Shown here piece by piece: positions 35,874-47,655 of a DNA stretch of 64,000 nt. Under the pieces are notes generated by a model, which was given only the letters and a program-made list of their open reading frames with translations, searched no databases and was not told the origin of the DNA. Within the stretch, counting starts at the first letter, position 1. Each line of letters starts with the position of its first letter. The stretch spans positions 19,842,781 through 19,906,780 of the forward strand of contig NC_079977.1 in the NCBI RefSeq assembly GCF_029852145.1. The letters are read 5' to 3'. Both the position numbers and the translations under genes were made by a program. Origin of the DNA: Microplitis mediator (taxonomy: Eukaryota > Arthropoda > Insecta > Hymenoptera > Braconidae).

Positions 35874-38495
35874 ATGGCTACATTCGAGGATACAAATAAA
35901 CTTTTTGGATATGATGAAGTTCGAGATAAAATACTTGCAGGTGAGATGGATGTAAACACACAATATCCCGGAATCTCTGATTACGATCCACCAATCCTCG
36001 AAATATCGATTAATGAACAAGACACCGAGTTATTCGATTATCTTCTCCAGCACGACGTGGAAGTTAATAGAATTATACCATATCGTAACCAAGCAATTTA
36101 TTTAGCAGTCAACTTTGACGACATGGAGTACACTGAGAAATTACTGAATGCAGGTGCCATTTGTCCCCCCGTAGAAGATAGATACGGGGAAACATTAGAT
36201 GCTAATAAACTATTAGAACTAGCTATTGAAAGAAAAAATAAAGAAATGGTCAAATTATTATTAGAAAAACTCGATAAATATTTCGATCCTTTCGCTAAAA
36301 TCGAAGCTTTTCAGTTTGTTACTGATTACAATGATCCTGAATTATCATTTGATCAGATTCCGCTTGCTTCAGTATTAGCTGCTGTGAACCAAAACAAAAT
36401 AGAAGTATTTAAAAAAATGGTTTCACAAAACGATGGTTATCTAGAATATTTACTCCAAGTTGCCATTGAGTATAATAGGTACGAATTTGTTGAATATTTG
36501 ATTAATATTGGCGCTGATGTCAATGATGGTTCAAATGCTTCGCTTCTAGATATCGCCATTAAAAATGAAAATATACCCATAATTGAATTATTGATAAGAA
36601 AAGGAGCTAATACGGTTGTACTTCCGGCATTTGGAAAGCCTGCTTTGGCAATTGCTTGTGATAAAAAGAATATTAAAATCATTGAGATATTAATTGCTGC
36701 AGGTGCTGATGCAACTGAAACGTTCGATATTAATAACTCTCTTCATTGTGCAATTATCCAAAATAATTATGAAAGAATCGAAAACTTAGCCAAAAATGGA
36801 GCAGATATTAACAACACTGTATATTTCAATAAATCACCATTAATTTTAGCCGTCGAAGAAGGTAATAAACCAGTGGTAGAATTATTAATTAAGAATGGAG
36901 CTGATATTAATTTTGTCACCGAATATGGAGAAACTGCGATTGTTGCGGCCATTAATAACAATTATCTAGAGTTAGTTGAAATATTAATAGACGCAGGAGC
37001 TGATATTAATCCTGCCCCTGGACCACTAGCCCCGTTGGAGCGAGCAATTTCTACGAATAAATATAAAATATGTGAATATTTAATAAAATGCGGTGCTGAC
37101 GTCAATGGTGTTATTGGAGATAGTTCGCCATTACAGGCAGCCGCTCATAGTGAAAACAAAGAATTGATCGAGTTACTTATCAAAAATGGCGCGAATGTGA
37201 ACTATGTGTCCGAATATTGTAGTTTAGCTTTAGAAACTGTTTGTGAGTGTAATAATCTTGAACTAGTAAAAATATTAATAGACGCCGGTTCGGATGTTAT
37301 TATATCATTAGATCACTATTCCCCATTACAATCAGCTATCAAGCATAACAATCAACAATTAGCTGAGTACCTAATCAACTATTGTACTGATGCTAACATT
37401 GCTTGCAATTATTCAGCGGCATTAATATATGCTATTCAAGAGTACAGAACGGAAATGGTGGAATTACTGATCAAACATGGTGCTAGTATTGATTACATGA
37501 CAAAAAATGGGCATTCAGCTCTTTGCTCAAGTATAAGGTACCACAGTTCTGAAATAACAAAAATTTTAGTAAAAGCTGGGGCTGACATAAATCTGCGTTC
37601 AGAAAGATGTACACCACTAAGTGAAGCTGTTAGAATGAAAGACTACAAAATGGCTGAGTACTTGATAGAAAATGGTGCTGACGTAAATGTTCATGATGGT
37701 TATGAAGCGCCACTCGCTATTGCTATTCGGAAACATAAAAACGACATCGTTAGATTATTAATCAAACATAATGCTAATGTTAATATTGCAGCAGCCAATG
37801 GGCAAACAATTCTGGCTTCTGCTATCCAGGAAGACAATTTTGAATTAACTGAAATATTAATTAATGCTGGCGCTGATGTCAGTGTCACTATTAATAATGT
37901 TGGATCATTATTACCTTGGGCGCTTTTTGGATCTAATGGACCGGAAATTATTAGTCTATTGCTTGATGCTGGTGTTGATATTAATTACGTTAACGAATAT
38001 GGTGAGACGGCAATTGATGTTCTCCCAAATATCCAAAACTTCCAGACATTAATTGAGCAGCATGTTATTAAATTAAAAGCTGCCAATTTATATCTTATCG
38101 ATAAATGTTTAGATGCTGTGAAAGATGATCAATTCAATGATTTTTACGCCGAGTGCTTGGATGAAATTGATTTTTTGAAGACACAATGGTTCTCCTGGAA
38201 AATGAGTTTCTATGATATTCTAATCTCGTGTGTGAATAAAATATCTCGAAGAATTAGATACATCAGTAGAGATGATATTATTTTAGATCAAAAGTCATTA
38301 CGCAATAAATTTAAGCTGTATGGTGGAATTATTTACTATCGTCTGCTCAAAGCTGAGCCGCGTAAAAAATTGTTGGTTCATGCTGATAAAATAATTTCTG
38401 ATTTATTTGGTCATTTGCTACAAGACATTTACGTACAAGATATTTTGGATTTTTTTAGTGATGAGGAACTTAAGATTTTGTGTGGTCTAAACTAA
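35874..38495 (+). CDS. Ankyrin-repeat protein with PRANC-like C-terminus, family member 4
   Basis: The intact protein has 873 residues from the ATG at 35874. The frame stays open 75 codons further up, but this extension only translates the conserved intron and its CAG acceptor and begins with TTG, so it is rejected. Architecture matches the family: about 20 ankyrin repeats then the PRANC-like domain. Its sequence is a mosaic. Residues around 390-410 (DINPAPGPLAPLERAI) match member 1, the middle repeats with INLRSERCTPLSEAV resemble member 5, and the GSNGPEI segment resembles member 3. Immediately downstream, a 1.37-kb foldback element lies between the stop codon and the family poly(A) signal (39985-39990), so its transcript would carry a long hairpin 3' UTR unless it ends early. 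Confidence 0.9.
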   Translation: MATFEDTNKLFGYDEVRDKILAGEMDVNTQYPGISDYDPPILEISINEQDTELFDYLLQHDVEVNRIIPYRNQAIYLAVNFDDMEYTEKLLNAGAICPPVEDRYGETLDANKLLELAIERKNKEMVKLLLEKLDKYFDPFAKIEAFQFVTDYNDPELSFDQIPLASVLAAVNQNKIEVFKKMVSQNDGYLEYLLQVAIEYNRYEFVEYLINIGADVNDGSNASLLDIAIKNENIPIIELLIRKGANTVVLPAFGKPALAIACDKKNIKIIEILIAAGADATETFDINNSLHCAIIQNNYERIENLAKNGADINNTVYFNKSPLILAVEEGNKPVVELLIKNGADINFVTEYGETAIVAAINNNYLELVEILIDAGADINPAPGPLAPLERAISTNKYKICEYLIKCGADVNGVIGDSSPLQAAAHSENKELIELLIKNGANVNYVSEYCSLALETVCECNNLELVKILIDAGSDVIISLDHYSPLQSAIKHNNQQLAEYLINYCTDANIACNYSAALIYAIQEYRTEMVELLIKHGASIDYMTKNGHSALCSSIRYHSSEITKILVKAGADINLRSERCTPLSEAVRMKDYKMAEYLIENGADVNVHDGYEAPLAIAIRKHKNDIVRLLIKHNANVNIAAANGQTILASAIQEDNFELTEILINAGADVSVTINNVGSLLPWALFGSNGPEIISLLLDAGVDINYVNEYGETAIDVLPNIQNFQTLIEQHVIKLKAANLYLIDKCLDAVKDDQFNDFYAECLDEIDFLKTQWFSWKMSFYDILISCVNKISRRIRYISRDDIILDQKSLRNKFKLYGGIIYYRLLKAEPRKKLLVHADKIISDLFGHLLQDIYVQDILDFFSDEELKILCGLN

Positions 38496-38559
38496 TCATT
38501 AGAATTAAGAGTAAAATTTATCTGTACGCGTTGTAAGTCAGATTTTAAATTCATTATTG

Positions 38560-39932
38560 CCCGAGTCAAAATATTTGGATTAGATTGAACTTAAGTTAAC
38601 TTAACCAGCTTAGATATAACTTACCTGCAAAAAAAAAAAAATTCTCGACTGAAGGTAAATATTCTTGATTCAAGAAAATTTTTTTCTAGACCTAAATTTT
38701 CTCAGATAAAGTAGAAATCTTCTCCAACCAAGACGAATTCTCTTGGCTCAAGAAAATCTTGAATTGGTTCCCTAAAACGTTTGTCTTCAAAAATATTTTC
38801 TTGACTCAAGATATCTATTTTTTCTGTGTGATATTGATGGACTTGAAATAGTATTACCTTGACTTAAAAAGCTTAAATAAGACGTAGGTGGGCTTAGGCA
38901 TCAAGTTGAACTTATTTATGATTTATTCTTGTTAAAACTAACCTATCGAACAATAAAAACCTGAAAAGAAGATATGAATCCAAACTAGGTTAGCAAAGAG
39001 CATCGAATGCCTGAAAAACAAGCAGCACCGGTACATATCAGGCACCAAGTCGTCTGCATGTATTCTCCAAGCATAAAATGAACAAGATGAAGTATATTTA
39101 GGTTAAAAATTGATGTTTTGAAGAACGTTTAGGAGTTCTCCATGCAGACGAGCTATTCGTCATGCACCAGGTCGTCTTCCGGCGTTCTCAAAGCATAAAT
39201 AGACCAACAGAAAGCATTTAGATTTATTTGTGAAAAAATGTATTTCTAATCAACGCTTGGAGTGATCCCTCGCAGATATGGTATGTGACGCACCAGGACA
39301 AGTCCAAGTGTTCTTAGAGCGTATTAGAATGAACATAACTCATTTTTAGGTAAAAAAATAACTTTTTTACCGATGTCATGGGATTCTTCTCGCAGACGAG
39401 CTGTGTGACTTGCAGCAGGTCGTCTGTATGGAGAAATGCTAAACATTCTTCAATAGATCAATTTATAACCTAAAAAAGCTTTACTTTTGTCTCTTTATGC
39501 TTGGAGAACGCCAGAAAACGACTTGGTGCATGCCACACAGCTCGTCTGCACGGATAACTCCTAAAAATTCTTCAAACGATAAATTTTTAACCCAAATATA
39601 CTTCATCTTGTTCTTTTTATGCTTGGAGAATACATGCAGACGACCTGGTGCCTGATATGTACCGGTGCTGCTTGTTTTTCAGGCATTCGATGCTCTTTGC
39701 TAACCTAGTTTGGATTCATATCTTCTTTTCATGTTTTCATTCTTCGATAGGTTAGTATTATCAAGAATAAGTCATAAATAAGTTCAACTTGATGCCTAAG
39801 CCCACCTAAGTCTTATTTAAGCTTTTGAAGTCAAGGTAATACTAATTCAAGTCCATCAATATCAGGTAAAAGTTATATCTAAGCTGGTTAAGTTAACTTA
39901 AGTTCAATCTAATTCAAATATTTTGACTCGGG
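38560..39932. mobile_element. Foldback element in the 3' UTR of gene 4
   Basis: Left end CCCGAGTCAAAATATTTGG and right end CAAATATTTTGACTCGGG are inverted. Arms of about 600 bases pair, including GCATCGAATGCCTGAAAAAC/GTTTTTCAGGCATTCGATGC and TGCTTGGAGAATACATGCAG. The inner region repeats CGTCTGCATG and CACCAGGTCGTCT units. The other five genes have uninterrupted 3' UTRs at this point (TTCATTATCGTTCTTGAATAA). Confidence 0.9.
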
Positions 39933-40330
39933 TGTTTCTGAATAAATTATTATTTATTCGATGTACTTTTGTAAATATACATAAAATAAATATTTTTTTA
40001 AGGATTAATAAAATACATTAATTTCACAACTACAACTTCTACTGACAAAAGACAAATATTTTTAATTACACGGAAAGAAACGTACATGGTACTTATCACC
40101 GTACTCTTATCATAGTATTGCTGCAAGTCCACGGAGAAAGAAATATAGTAAAAATTACAATATTGTAGTAAAATTTACTAACAGATATGAGTAAGTGCAT
40201 GCTGTACAGCCAAAATTCTGTTTGGTTCAAAATGACTTTTTGATCCATGAATCACTTTTTTTTCAATTTATTATCAAGATAACTTCTCTTAACTCTGTGT
40301 GTATATATCCCGTAACTCTGTGTGTAAATA
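39933..40330 (+). other. Distal 3' UTR and downstream flank of gene 4
   Basis: Homology to the other genes resumes directly after the foldback element, with AATAAA at 39985-39990, and ends near 40205. The last part is unremarkable. Confidence 0.7.
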
Positions 40331-40339
40331 TCCCTTATT

Positions 40340-41050
40340 ATTTCAAATAAGGTCCCGATCAGGGTATCCTGACGAGGATCCTGATATGGATGTAACGCTT
40401 AAGACCCATGAGGTCCTTATCAGGATTGCCTTATCAGGTCCTTACCAGCATATCCTCATCAAATCTTTATCAGGATTACCTTATTAGTAATTATTTATAA
40501 AAAAATATTAAATTGCAAAAAAAAAATAAGAGAATTTGAATTCGATCGAGAATGTTATCTATTGTATTGAGAGCATTAATTAGAGGAAGTAAACATATTT
40601 TTTATTGATGAAAAAATCTCAATAACTGCTGGGCTCGAACCTGCGTCCTTTCGATTCAAAGTTCTCGATGCTATCCACTGGGCTGACATACACAAGTGAT
40701 CTTGAAAGTGTAAATATAATATTCATTATGATGTCAAAGAATAACTGATGAAAAAGTAAAAAATCTGTGCTGCAATGATTGACGTGATTTTTATATAATA
40801 TTCTTTTGTACTTTTTTTAATTTTTAGCCTGTAAATGAAATATTCAAAGAGATGGGATAACTTTTTTTTTAATAAGGATATCCTGACGAGATCCTGATCA
40901 GGAACATCAGATTGACCCGATGGCAAATAACTTTTTTTTGAATAAGGATATCCTGATAAGGTCCTGACAAGGAACTTGTCAGGTTTGCCCTAATTAGGCA
41001 AACCTTATATGGTACTTCAGGCAAATCAGGAAAAAATTCTAATCGGGTAT
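40340..41050. mobile_element. Foldback-type element with tRNA-like centre (ATCCTGATCAGGAT family)
   Basis: Arms carry degenerate AAGGATATCCTGA and TCCTTATCAGG units in opposite orientation. The right end reads AAAAAATTCTAATCGGG. The same element lies in reverse orientation at 62975-63880, including the tRNA-like core and flanking sequence. Confidence 0.7.
40627..40695 (-). repeat. tRNA-like sequence (glutamine-tRNA-like)
   Basis: On the minus strand an A-box-like AGCCCAGTGGATAGCAT, an anticodon-loop-like CTTTGAATC and a B-box GCAGGTTCGAGCC occur in tRNA order. The copy at 63432 is nearly identical. It is embedded in a foldback element and is therefore taken as tRNA-derived repeat material. 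Confidence 0.5.
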
Positions 41051-42098
41051 ATTTTTTTGGAATCTTATCAACAAAAATACTGAACTTTTTTTTAAGTGTT
41101 ACGCCCAGCTCAGACGCTAAACTTCGTATTTTTTTTTATTTCATTCAGTTTTATTTTATTATTAAAATTTTAGTAGGTGACCAAATTTTACTTTCAAATA
41201 AGTTTAGATTGATAAGACATATTGTAATTTTGAGTATGCTTTAAAAGAAGCCGAGGTTCACGGAGAGAAATGTATCGTCAATACTCCTATTGCGATAAAA
41301 AAGTTTAGTAAATATTACTTTGCTATCTAGTACTAAGTCCACGAAAAAAATATGCATCTGAAATTTTACTATATTGTATGGTGAGATTTACGTTACGGAT
41401 AGGAAGGGCTCCTGTGTTGTCAAGAGATTATTTTCAAGTAAAGATTATTTTGCTTTATGTAGATTTACCTTCCCTGCATGAGAGTAGTTCCCTAAACAGC
41501 ACAGTAAGAATTACTGTGCTGAGTAGCTGCTGTCTCTCTCCCGTGACGCAAGCGCTGCTAAGCAGTCATAAGTCGTAGCTATGGTGGTGAATTACTCAAG
41601 ACATTTCTTCGACGATACCCCCCACTTTTTGAAAATTATTAGTGATCATGAATTTTTATAGCTATTTTAGAAACTTTATTTATAAATTAAAAAAAAAATT
41701 CGAGCAATAATTTAAAAAATAAAAACGTAATTATAAATTTGCCAGGATATATATTGTGAAAAAATTACTTATAGTTTTTTTACGGTATCTGTTTTACAAA
41801 ATTCGTTAAATGTATTTCGGTAAAATCTCCATGTCAAGTAATAAGTCGAAATGTCAAATTTTTAAGGCTACAATTTTTTTATTAAATTTCGTGAAACAGG
41901 TGATTCGAAATAACTGTGAGTTATTTTTTTTAAATCTATGTATCCTGACGAGATTGTAAATATCTTGCCTTTTTTTTTAATTAATGTTTTAATTTCTTAG
42001 TTAAAATTAATACAGTTATTAGGTTACGAGTATTATGATTTATTACTCAATAAAATAAAACTTACAACTTATCGCAACGGACACGGATACTTTTTTAA
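41051..42098. other. Intergenic DNA
   Basis: No gene is seen. Phrases TTCACGGAGAGAAATGTAT and GTCCACGAAAAAAATATG (41250-41370) recall the CACGGAGAAAAAAAT element ends found elsewhere. The 66-codon frame at 41378 has no recognisable motif. Confidence 0.4.
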
Positions 42099-42106
42099 AT
42101 GTTCAT

Positions 42107-43126
42107 TAGAGTGTCTCAAAAAATCGACTTTTTTTTTTTTTCTTGAAGAACATTGAAAAATCGACAGAGTATCTCTAGACAAAGACCCTGTTAAAATATG
42201 AGACCTTAATATTAATATTTAAAGGTGGCGATTCACGATTTTCTATTTTTCATTTAAATAACATGGGAAAAAAAAAATTTAATTTTGGAATTTTATACCT
42301 CGGCGATGGCTTATTGAACAGATAAGTTCAGGATATGTTTTTGTAGGGAATTGAACGCTCTACAAAAAAAGTATCTTATCATTTTTTGATAAATCCATCT
42401 GTTCAAAAGTTATTGGAGCTCGAAGTCAAGTTAGAGTAAATTTCGAGATCTTTTTACTTTTCCGGCGAAACTATGGGACTTATCATAAAATATCATGAAA
42501 TCTTTTTTGTAGACAATTTCGTTTTCTACAAATTATTATTTATAAATTTTTTTTAAATTCTGCATTGTTTTCTAGTTATTTCCATTTTAATGCCAAGTTC
42601 TTAAAATCGATCAGAACACTACTTTTTTAGGAGCTTGGCATTAAAATGGAAATCACTAGAAAACAATGCAGAATTTGAAAAAAATTTATAAATAATAATT
42701 TGTAGGAAATAAAATTGTCTACAAAAAAGACCATATGACATTTTATGATAAGTCCGATAGTTTCGCCGGAAAAGTAAAAAGATCTCGAAATTTACTCTAA
42801 CTTTACTTCGAGCTCCAATAACTTTTGAACAGATGGATTTATCAAGAAATGATAAGAGTCTTTTTTTGTAGAGCGTTCGATTCCCTACAAAAATATATCC
42901 TGAACTTATCTGTTTAATAAGCCATCGCCGAGGTATAAAATTCCAAAATTAAAATTTTTTTTTTCCCATGTTATTTAAATGAAAAATAGAAAATCGTGAA
43001 TCGTCACCTTTAAATATTAATATTAAGGTCTCATATTTTAACAGGATCTTTGTCTAGAGATACTCTGTCGATTTTTCAATGTTCTTCGAGAAAAAAAAAA
43101 AAAAGTCGATTTTTTGAGACACTCTA
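42107..43126. mobile_element. hAT-like foldback MITE with 8-bp target duplication
   Basis: The element runs from TAGAGTGTC to GACACTCTA and is flanked on both sides by ATGTTCAT (42099-42106 and 43127-43134), a perfect 8-bp duplication. The two halves are inverted copies of each other with arms of about 490 bases and a centre near 42620. Eight-base duplications and YARNG-type ends fit the hAT superfamily. No transposase is present. Confidence 0.9.
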
Positions 43127-43354
43127 ATGTTCATATTTTCTAGAGCAGCACAGTAATATTTACTGTGCTCGTACAGACGTTTTCACAGTACATTCGAAAT
43201 GCCATCAAACACAAATTTTCATTACTATACCGCATAGAAATTATTACTAGGCCATCATTACTAGGCACACAAATTACATCAAATTCATAAAATTAATAAA
43301 CTAACAGACTGTAATATCTTGGTCCATTAAAGAATGGAACATCTATAAGCTCAC

Positions 43355-43564
43355 CGCAGGTACAGACCCACTGCAGGTACAGTAATAACTTTCATTTTTT
43401 TCAACAATAACATCCTTCACGAAATGGTTAGGACATAACCTCGATGATTTCGAATATCGAAAATTTACATTTATAGTCTTATCCCAAAGAGCCCGACGTT
43501 TTCCATCAATGGGAAAAGCGGAAGTTGCTTTTCCTTTACAAAAAGGAACACAACACTTACCCAT
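43355..43564 (-). CDS. THAP zinc-finger exon (partial gene or relic)
   Basis: Reading down the minus strand from the ATG at 43564, the frame encodes MGKCCVPFC, then FP at 17-18, W at 27, CPNHF at 44-48 and a VP at about 68-69. This is the C2CH THAP pattern (C, C, C-x2-H) with its invariant Trp, Phe and terminal proline. THAP domains bind DNA and are found in host regulators and P-element-type transposases. The frame would stop at 43343, but GTGAGC on the minus strand (43354-43349) is a good splice donor directly after the domain, so this is probably a first exon. No downstream exon is recognised: hAT-like foldbacks lie on both sides. It may be a relic. Confidence 0.6.
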
Positions 43565-43615
43565 ATTCTATATAATTTTTTAATTATTCTAATATCGAAT
43601 ATATATGATAATCAT

Positions 43616-44592
43616 TGGAGTGTTTAAAAAAAAATAAATTTTTTTTTGGTATTCAAAAATTAAAAGTATACCTGAAAATAAAAATTTTGGTGCCAATCCG
43701 AGCTCTTAATAATAATATTAAGGTTTGCCTCAATCAATTTGAAAAATTTTTTTATTTTTTTTTAGAATTTTCTAGCTTACAAACCTCTCAACGGATTCTT
43801 ATGCGCAATGAAACTTTGTATAGGAAATTGAACGCACTACAAAAAAAAGTCTTATCATTTTGATAAATTCCACTGTTCAAAAGTTATTTAAGTTTCAAGT
43901 CAAATTTATAGTAAATTTTGAGATCTTTTCACTTTTCCGGCGAAACTATCAGTCTTATTACAAAATGTCATAGAAACTTTTTTGTAGGTAATTTTATTCC
44001 TTACAAATAATTACAAATAAAATTTTTCGAAATTCCACATTGTTTTCAATTTATTTTCATTTCAATGTCAAGGTCTTAAAAATAATCAGAAATCTTCTTT
44101 TTATAAGAACTTGACATTGAAATGGATATAACTTGAAAACAACGCAGAATTTCGAAAAACTTTATTCGTAATAATATGTAAGAAATAAAATTATCTACAA
44201 AAAAGTTCATCTAATAATTTTTGATAAGACTGATAGTTTCGCCGGAAAAATAAAAAAATTTCAAAATTTACTATAAATTTGACTTGAAGCTTAAATAACT
44301 TTTGAACAGTGGAATTTATCAAAAAATGATAAGAAACTCTTTTTTGTAGAGCGTTTAATTTTCAACAAAAAAATTTGTTGTGCATACAAATCCGTTTATT
44401 GGTTTATGAGCTGTAAAATTCTAAAAAAATTTTTTTTCCCGTGTTATTTAAATGGAAAATAGAAAAATGGATTGAGGCATACCTTAATATCATTATTAAG
44501 AGCTCGGAATGGTACCCAAATTTTTATTTTTAGTGATACTTTCAATTTTTAGATACCATTAAAAAAAAAAAGTTTTTTTTTGGAACACCCTA
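43616..44592. mobile_element. hAT-like foldback MITE with 8-bp target duplication
   Basis: The ends TGGAGTGTT and AACACCCTA are flanked by ATAATCAT at 43608-43615 and 44593-44600. Arms are inverted copies (CCGAGCTCTTAATAATAATATTAAGG and its partner), and inner phrases are related to those of the element at 42107. Coding frames inside are shadows. Confidence 0.9.
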
Positions 44593-44600
44593 ATAATCAT

Positions 44601-44859
44601 GCGACACTTGTAGCTACTCCAAAACACATTTGTAACACTGACAAATATACTGTGTATTTATTATGGTCCAACATATATCTTATTTATCGAAAAAATCATA
44701 TAATTGATTGTAAATTTGGAAATTTCTTGAGTTTTTTTTTTAAATCACTCTAGAACAAATTTTTCGTCTTTCAAAATTTTACATTTAAAAATGTACGCTC
44801 AACCAAATTTGCGATTATGCTGCTTTGAAGCGGAGGAGTTTAGCGAAACGGAATCTCAT
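44601..44859. other. Intergenic DNA
   Basis: Nothing recognisable before promoter block C. Confidence 0.35.
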
Positions 44860-45330
44860 TTCTGAATTGCCGATACGATGCCGTCTATAACTTGAAATTC
44901 AAACTTCTTTACCATTCTATTCGGATGATAAGTATCATCCGGAATTTGGATCTTCTGAAAAATAGGCTCGACCCCAAGTTGGCTTCAGCTTTCCCAGAAA
45001 GTTGGCGATAATCTGAGGCCGCAATATGAATTTAGCTTGAAAGAGAAAGCTTCCATCAAGTTTTTGGCAATTTTTTACTCACCCAACTTATTACATTCAA
45101 CTTGACGACAAGTTTCCATCAATTGTTACACATGCCAACGAGTTCCCGGAACGTTGACCTCAAATTTCAGCTGCATGTTTACGTCGAATCGTGGGCAAAT
45201 TAGTTATTTGACTCGTTGGTAAAATTATCTTGGCAGGAGAATATACCTCGCATGTTTTTAGTTTCTACACCCACCCTAGGTGTTCGATGTACTAAATTTC
45301 TCCTACTTCTCTTTACTAATGCGTAGTGAC

Positions 45331-45609
45331 GAAATTCCCGGTATAGTAGTGGAAGCGATATTTCATTATCTTTCTGGGAATTCCGAGACGAGTTTAACAA
45401 TGCGGCGCTATCTTTTTTCATAGGTGACACATTATTACTTTATAACCACATCGAACCATAACAGCTGACAGCGTGTGCTATCGATATTATCTGAACTGAA
45501 AACGAGTACAAGGACTCAACATATTTTTAGTAAATTTGTAGTCATGAATCCGGAAGTGTAACTTTTATTTTTTATTCTTCAATAAAATTCGATTGGAAAT
45601 ACTCAGTGT
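45331..45609 (+). promoter_or_regulatory. Putative promoter (copy C)
   Basis: The initiator TCAGT is at 45603-45607. GGGAATTCC is at 45376-45384, 229 bases upstream of the initiator A as in copies A and B, and GAAATTCCC at 45331-45339 keeps copy B's spacing. One GATA-type TTATCT present in copy A has changed to TTATTT here. Confidence 0.5.
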
Positions 45610-45672
45610 GCAAAATTTAACACTTAGCAGCGGAAAGAGAACAAAAGTAATCTAGTTATTATAAGAGTTAAG
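45605..45672 (+). other. Putative noncoding leader exon 1C
   Basis: A 68-base ATG-free segment ends in GTTAAG before GTAAGC (GT at 45673-45674). Its next downstream acceptors are those of gene 5 (54253-54254) and gene 6 (58158-58159). Confidence 0.55.
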
Positions 45673-46659
45673 GTAAGCACTATAACAATATATCTATATG
45701 AGAATTGATAGAGATTTCGAAAAATATCGATGATAGTCAATGCCAAAATTCACGGAATTTATTAAAATTCTCACTCTCTAAAAATTAATTTGGGAAATTC
45801 TCACTAATATAGATTGCAACTTATTGCGTAACTGCTAAACTGATAGTTTCCAGAGTAAATTAGTCAAATTTATTTATTGACTTACATTTGCATTAATTAA
45901 ACGGGATTTAACATTCAATAGTGAAAATGAACAATTTTATTAAAAGCTGAATTACTTTCTATCAAATTAGTATTTCTAAAAATAAATTAGTAAAAGTTTA
46001 CTGATTTATTTAATGAATTCATTTATCGTAATTGAATTAGTAAAAATTATTATAATTTTAATCGCAATAAAAATTAACTGAATGTACGCGCTCGTGATCT
46101 ATGTTATTAAATATTTATATCATTTTCGATTCTCTCATTATGCAGCCATTTATTTTTCATTGCTGTACGCTACTGAGCAGCAGTGCTGGCATTGAAATTT
46201 CTACGAAAAAAAACTCGGTAGTTCTAATTTATTCTTGAACACCTCTAGTGCAAAGTAGAGGGTTGTTCTTTACAGTTATTTAACTATAACTTCTCGTTAT
46301 GAAAATTTAAAATTTTGAAAAAAAGGGAAGTTCTTTGTTTCGGTCCGATTTTCGAAAATCAAGTATTCATCAGATCCTGACGTTTTGAGGTCTTATGAAA
46401 CTATTCCAACTGTATCCGGATGTGTGTAAGCTATTTTTTGTCGTATGATACCTTTGAAACGAATCAACCGATTTGGACGTGCTTGGTAGCAATCAAAAAG
46501 GCTCATCAAGACTTAGTGGTTAAGAAAAAATGATCGTGAGCAGACCACCCCGAGTCGAAATTCAAGAACCGATTTAATCGTAACAGTTTCCAATTGCTTT
46601 GATGTTTTATTTACCGCCTAAAAAGACGCCTGTTCTGACCGTGCAAGATGAAACATAAA

Positions 46660-47655
46660 AATAAATACGATCAAACCAGGCCTGAGACAATAATAATAAT
46701 AACAACTATCTTTAAAAGTACCTAGCCAGGGTGGGTATGAATCCCACTTAGATTAATTCTTTTTTTTTTTTAATTTTTTATTCGTTTAATAATATCTCTT
46801 TAGTAATCTGTAAGAAAATGAACTTATAAAATTTCATAGAATTTTAATTTTTTTATAAGTTTCTACACAATTTCATAAAATATTAAAAAGTTTTATGATA
46901 TTTCTTATTCGAATTCGACATTTTTTTGTATTAATTTTCATAATCGTCCCCTCAATAGTACGCAATTTTTATATACTTTAGTATGAAATTTAAGAAATTC
47001 GCCAAACTATTAAAAAATTATATCATTTATGAAAACAACATTTGAACTAAAAAAATTTTTAATTTATTCTATTTATAAATCTCCCTAAAAGTACTTTATT
47101 AAATAATATATTTTACTCCGAATATGAATTATGGAGTCAACCATAATATCATGATCTGAACGTTTTTTTATAAATTATTGTTTGATACTCCAATAAATAT
47201 ACCATTTACTCCAATGCGATCACGCTCGTAAGTTTTAGCGCAGTGGATGGCAGCAAGGACTTAGAATCGGATGGATCTGGGTTCGAGACCAGCAGATACC
47301 AGGGATTCTTTCATCAACATCACACATACTCGGTTAATCTCAGTAAATATCCTCACCCAATAGATCCTAAAATTTGTCTAGAAAAAGTTTTATTTTTGCG
47401 ATTTAAAATTATTTTCAAAAATAATTACTGCCCGTCAACTTCTAGGGAACTCTATAAAATTTATTTGGAATGTATTAAATCTTCAATTAGAAAAAAATAA
47501 TTTTTCCTTGGGTTGTTATAAAATGAAAGAAAAAAAAAATTAAACAATCTATGGGCGTTTCGAACCCACGCTTGCTAGGTACTTTTAAAGATGGTTATTA
47601 TTATTATTATCATTATTTTTATTATTTCAAGTCTTGTTTGATCGTAAAACAGTCA
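46660..47655. mobile_element. Foldback element with tRNA-like centre
   Basis: ACGATCAAAC followed by an AATAATAAT run and TATCTTTAAAAGTACCTAGC (about 46668-46725) recurs inverted at about 47570-47650. The inner ends carry GGGTGGGTATGAATCCC and GGGCGTTTCGAACCCACG, themselves B-box-like. A tRNA-like segment lies inside. Confidence 0.7.
47232..47304 (+). repeat. tRNA-like sequence
   Basis: AGCGCAGTGGATGGCAGCAAG (A-box-like), CTTAGAATC (anticodon-loop-like) and CTGGGTTCGAGACC (B-box) occur in tRNA order. The acceptor stem is not evident. The 85-codon frame starting here merely reads through it. Confidence 0.45.

Larger units (their letters stand above)
44860..46516 (+). repeat. Duplicated promoter/leader-exon block, copy C
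   Basis: This is the third copy of the block at 696 and 13559, in the same orientation and upstream of genes 5 and 6. Promoter, leader exon, donor, the TGAGCAGCAGTGCTGGCA motif near 46168 and the eroded AACTTCTCG element are all retained in order. It lacks the MITE seen in copy A and shows the empty site. Confidence 0.8.
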
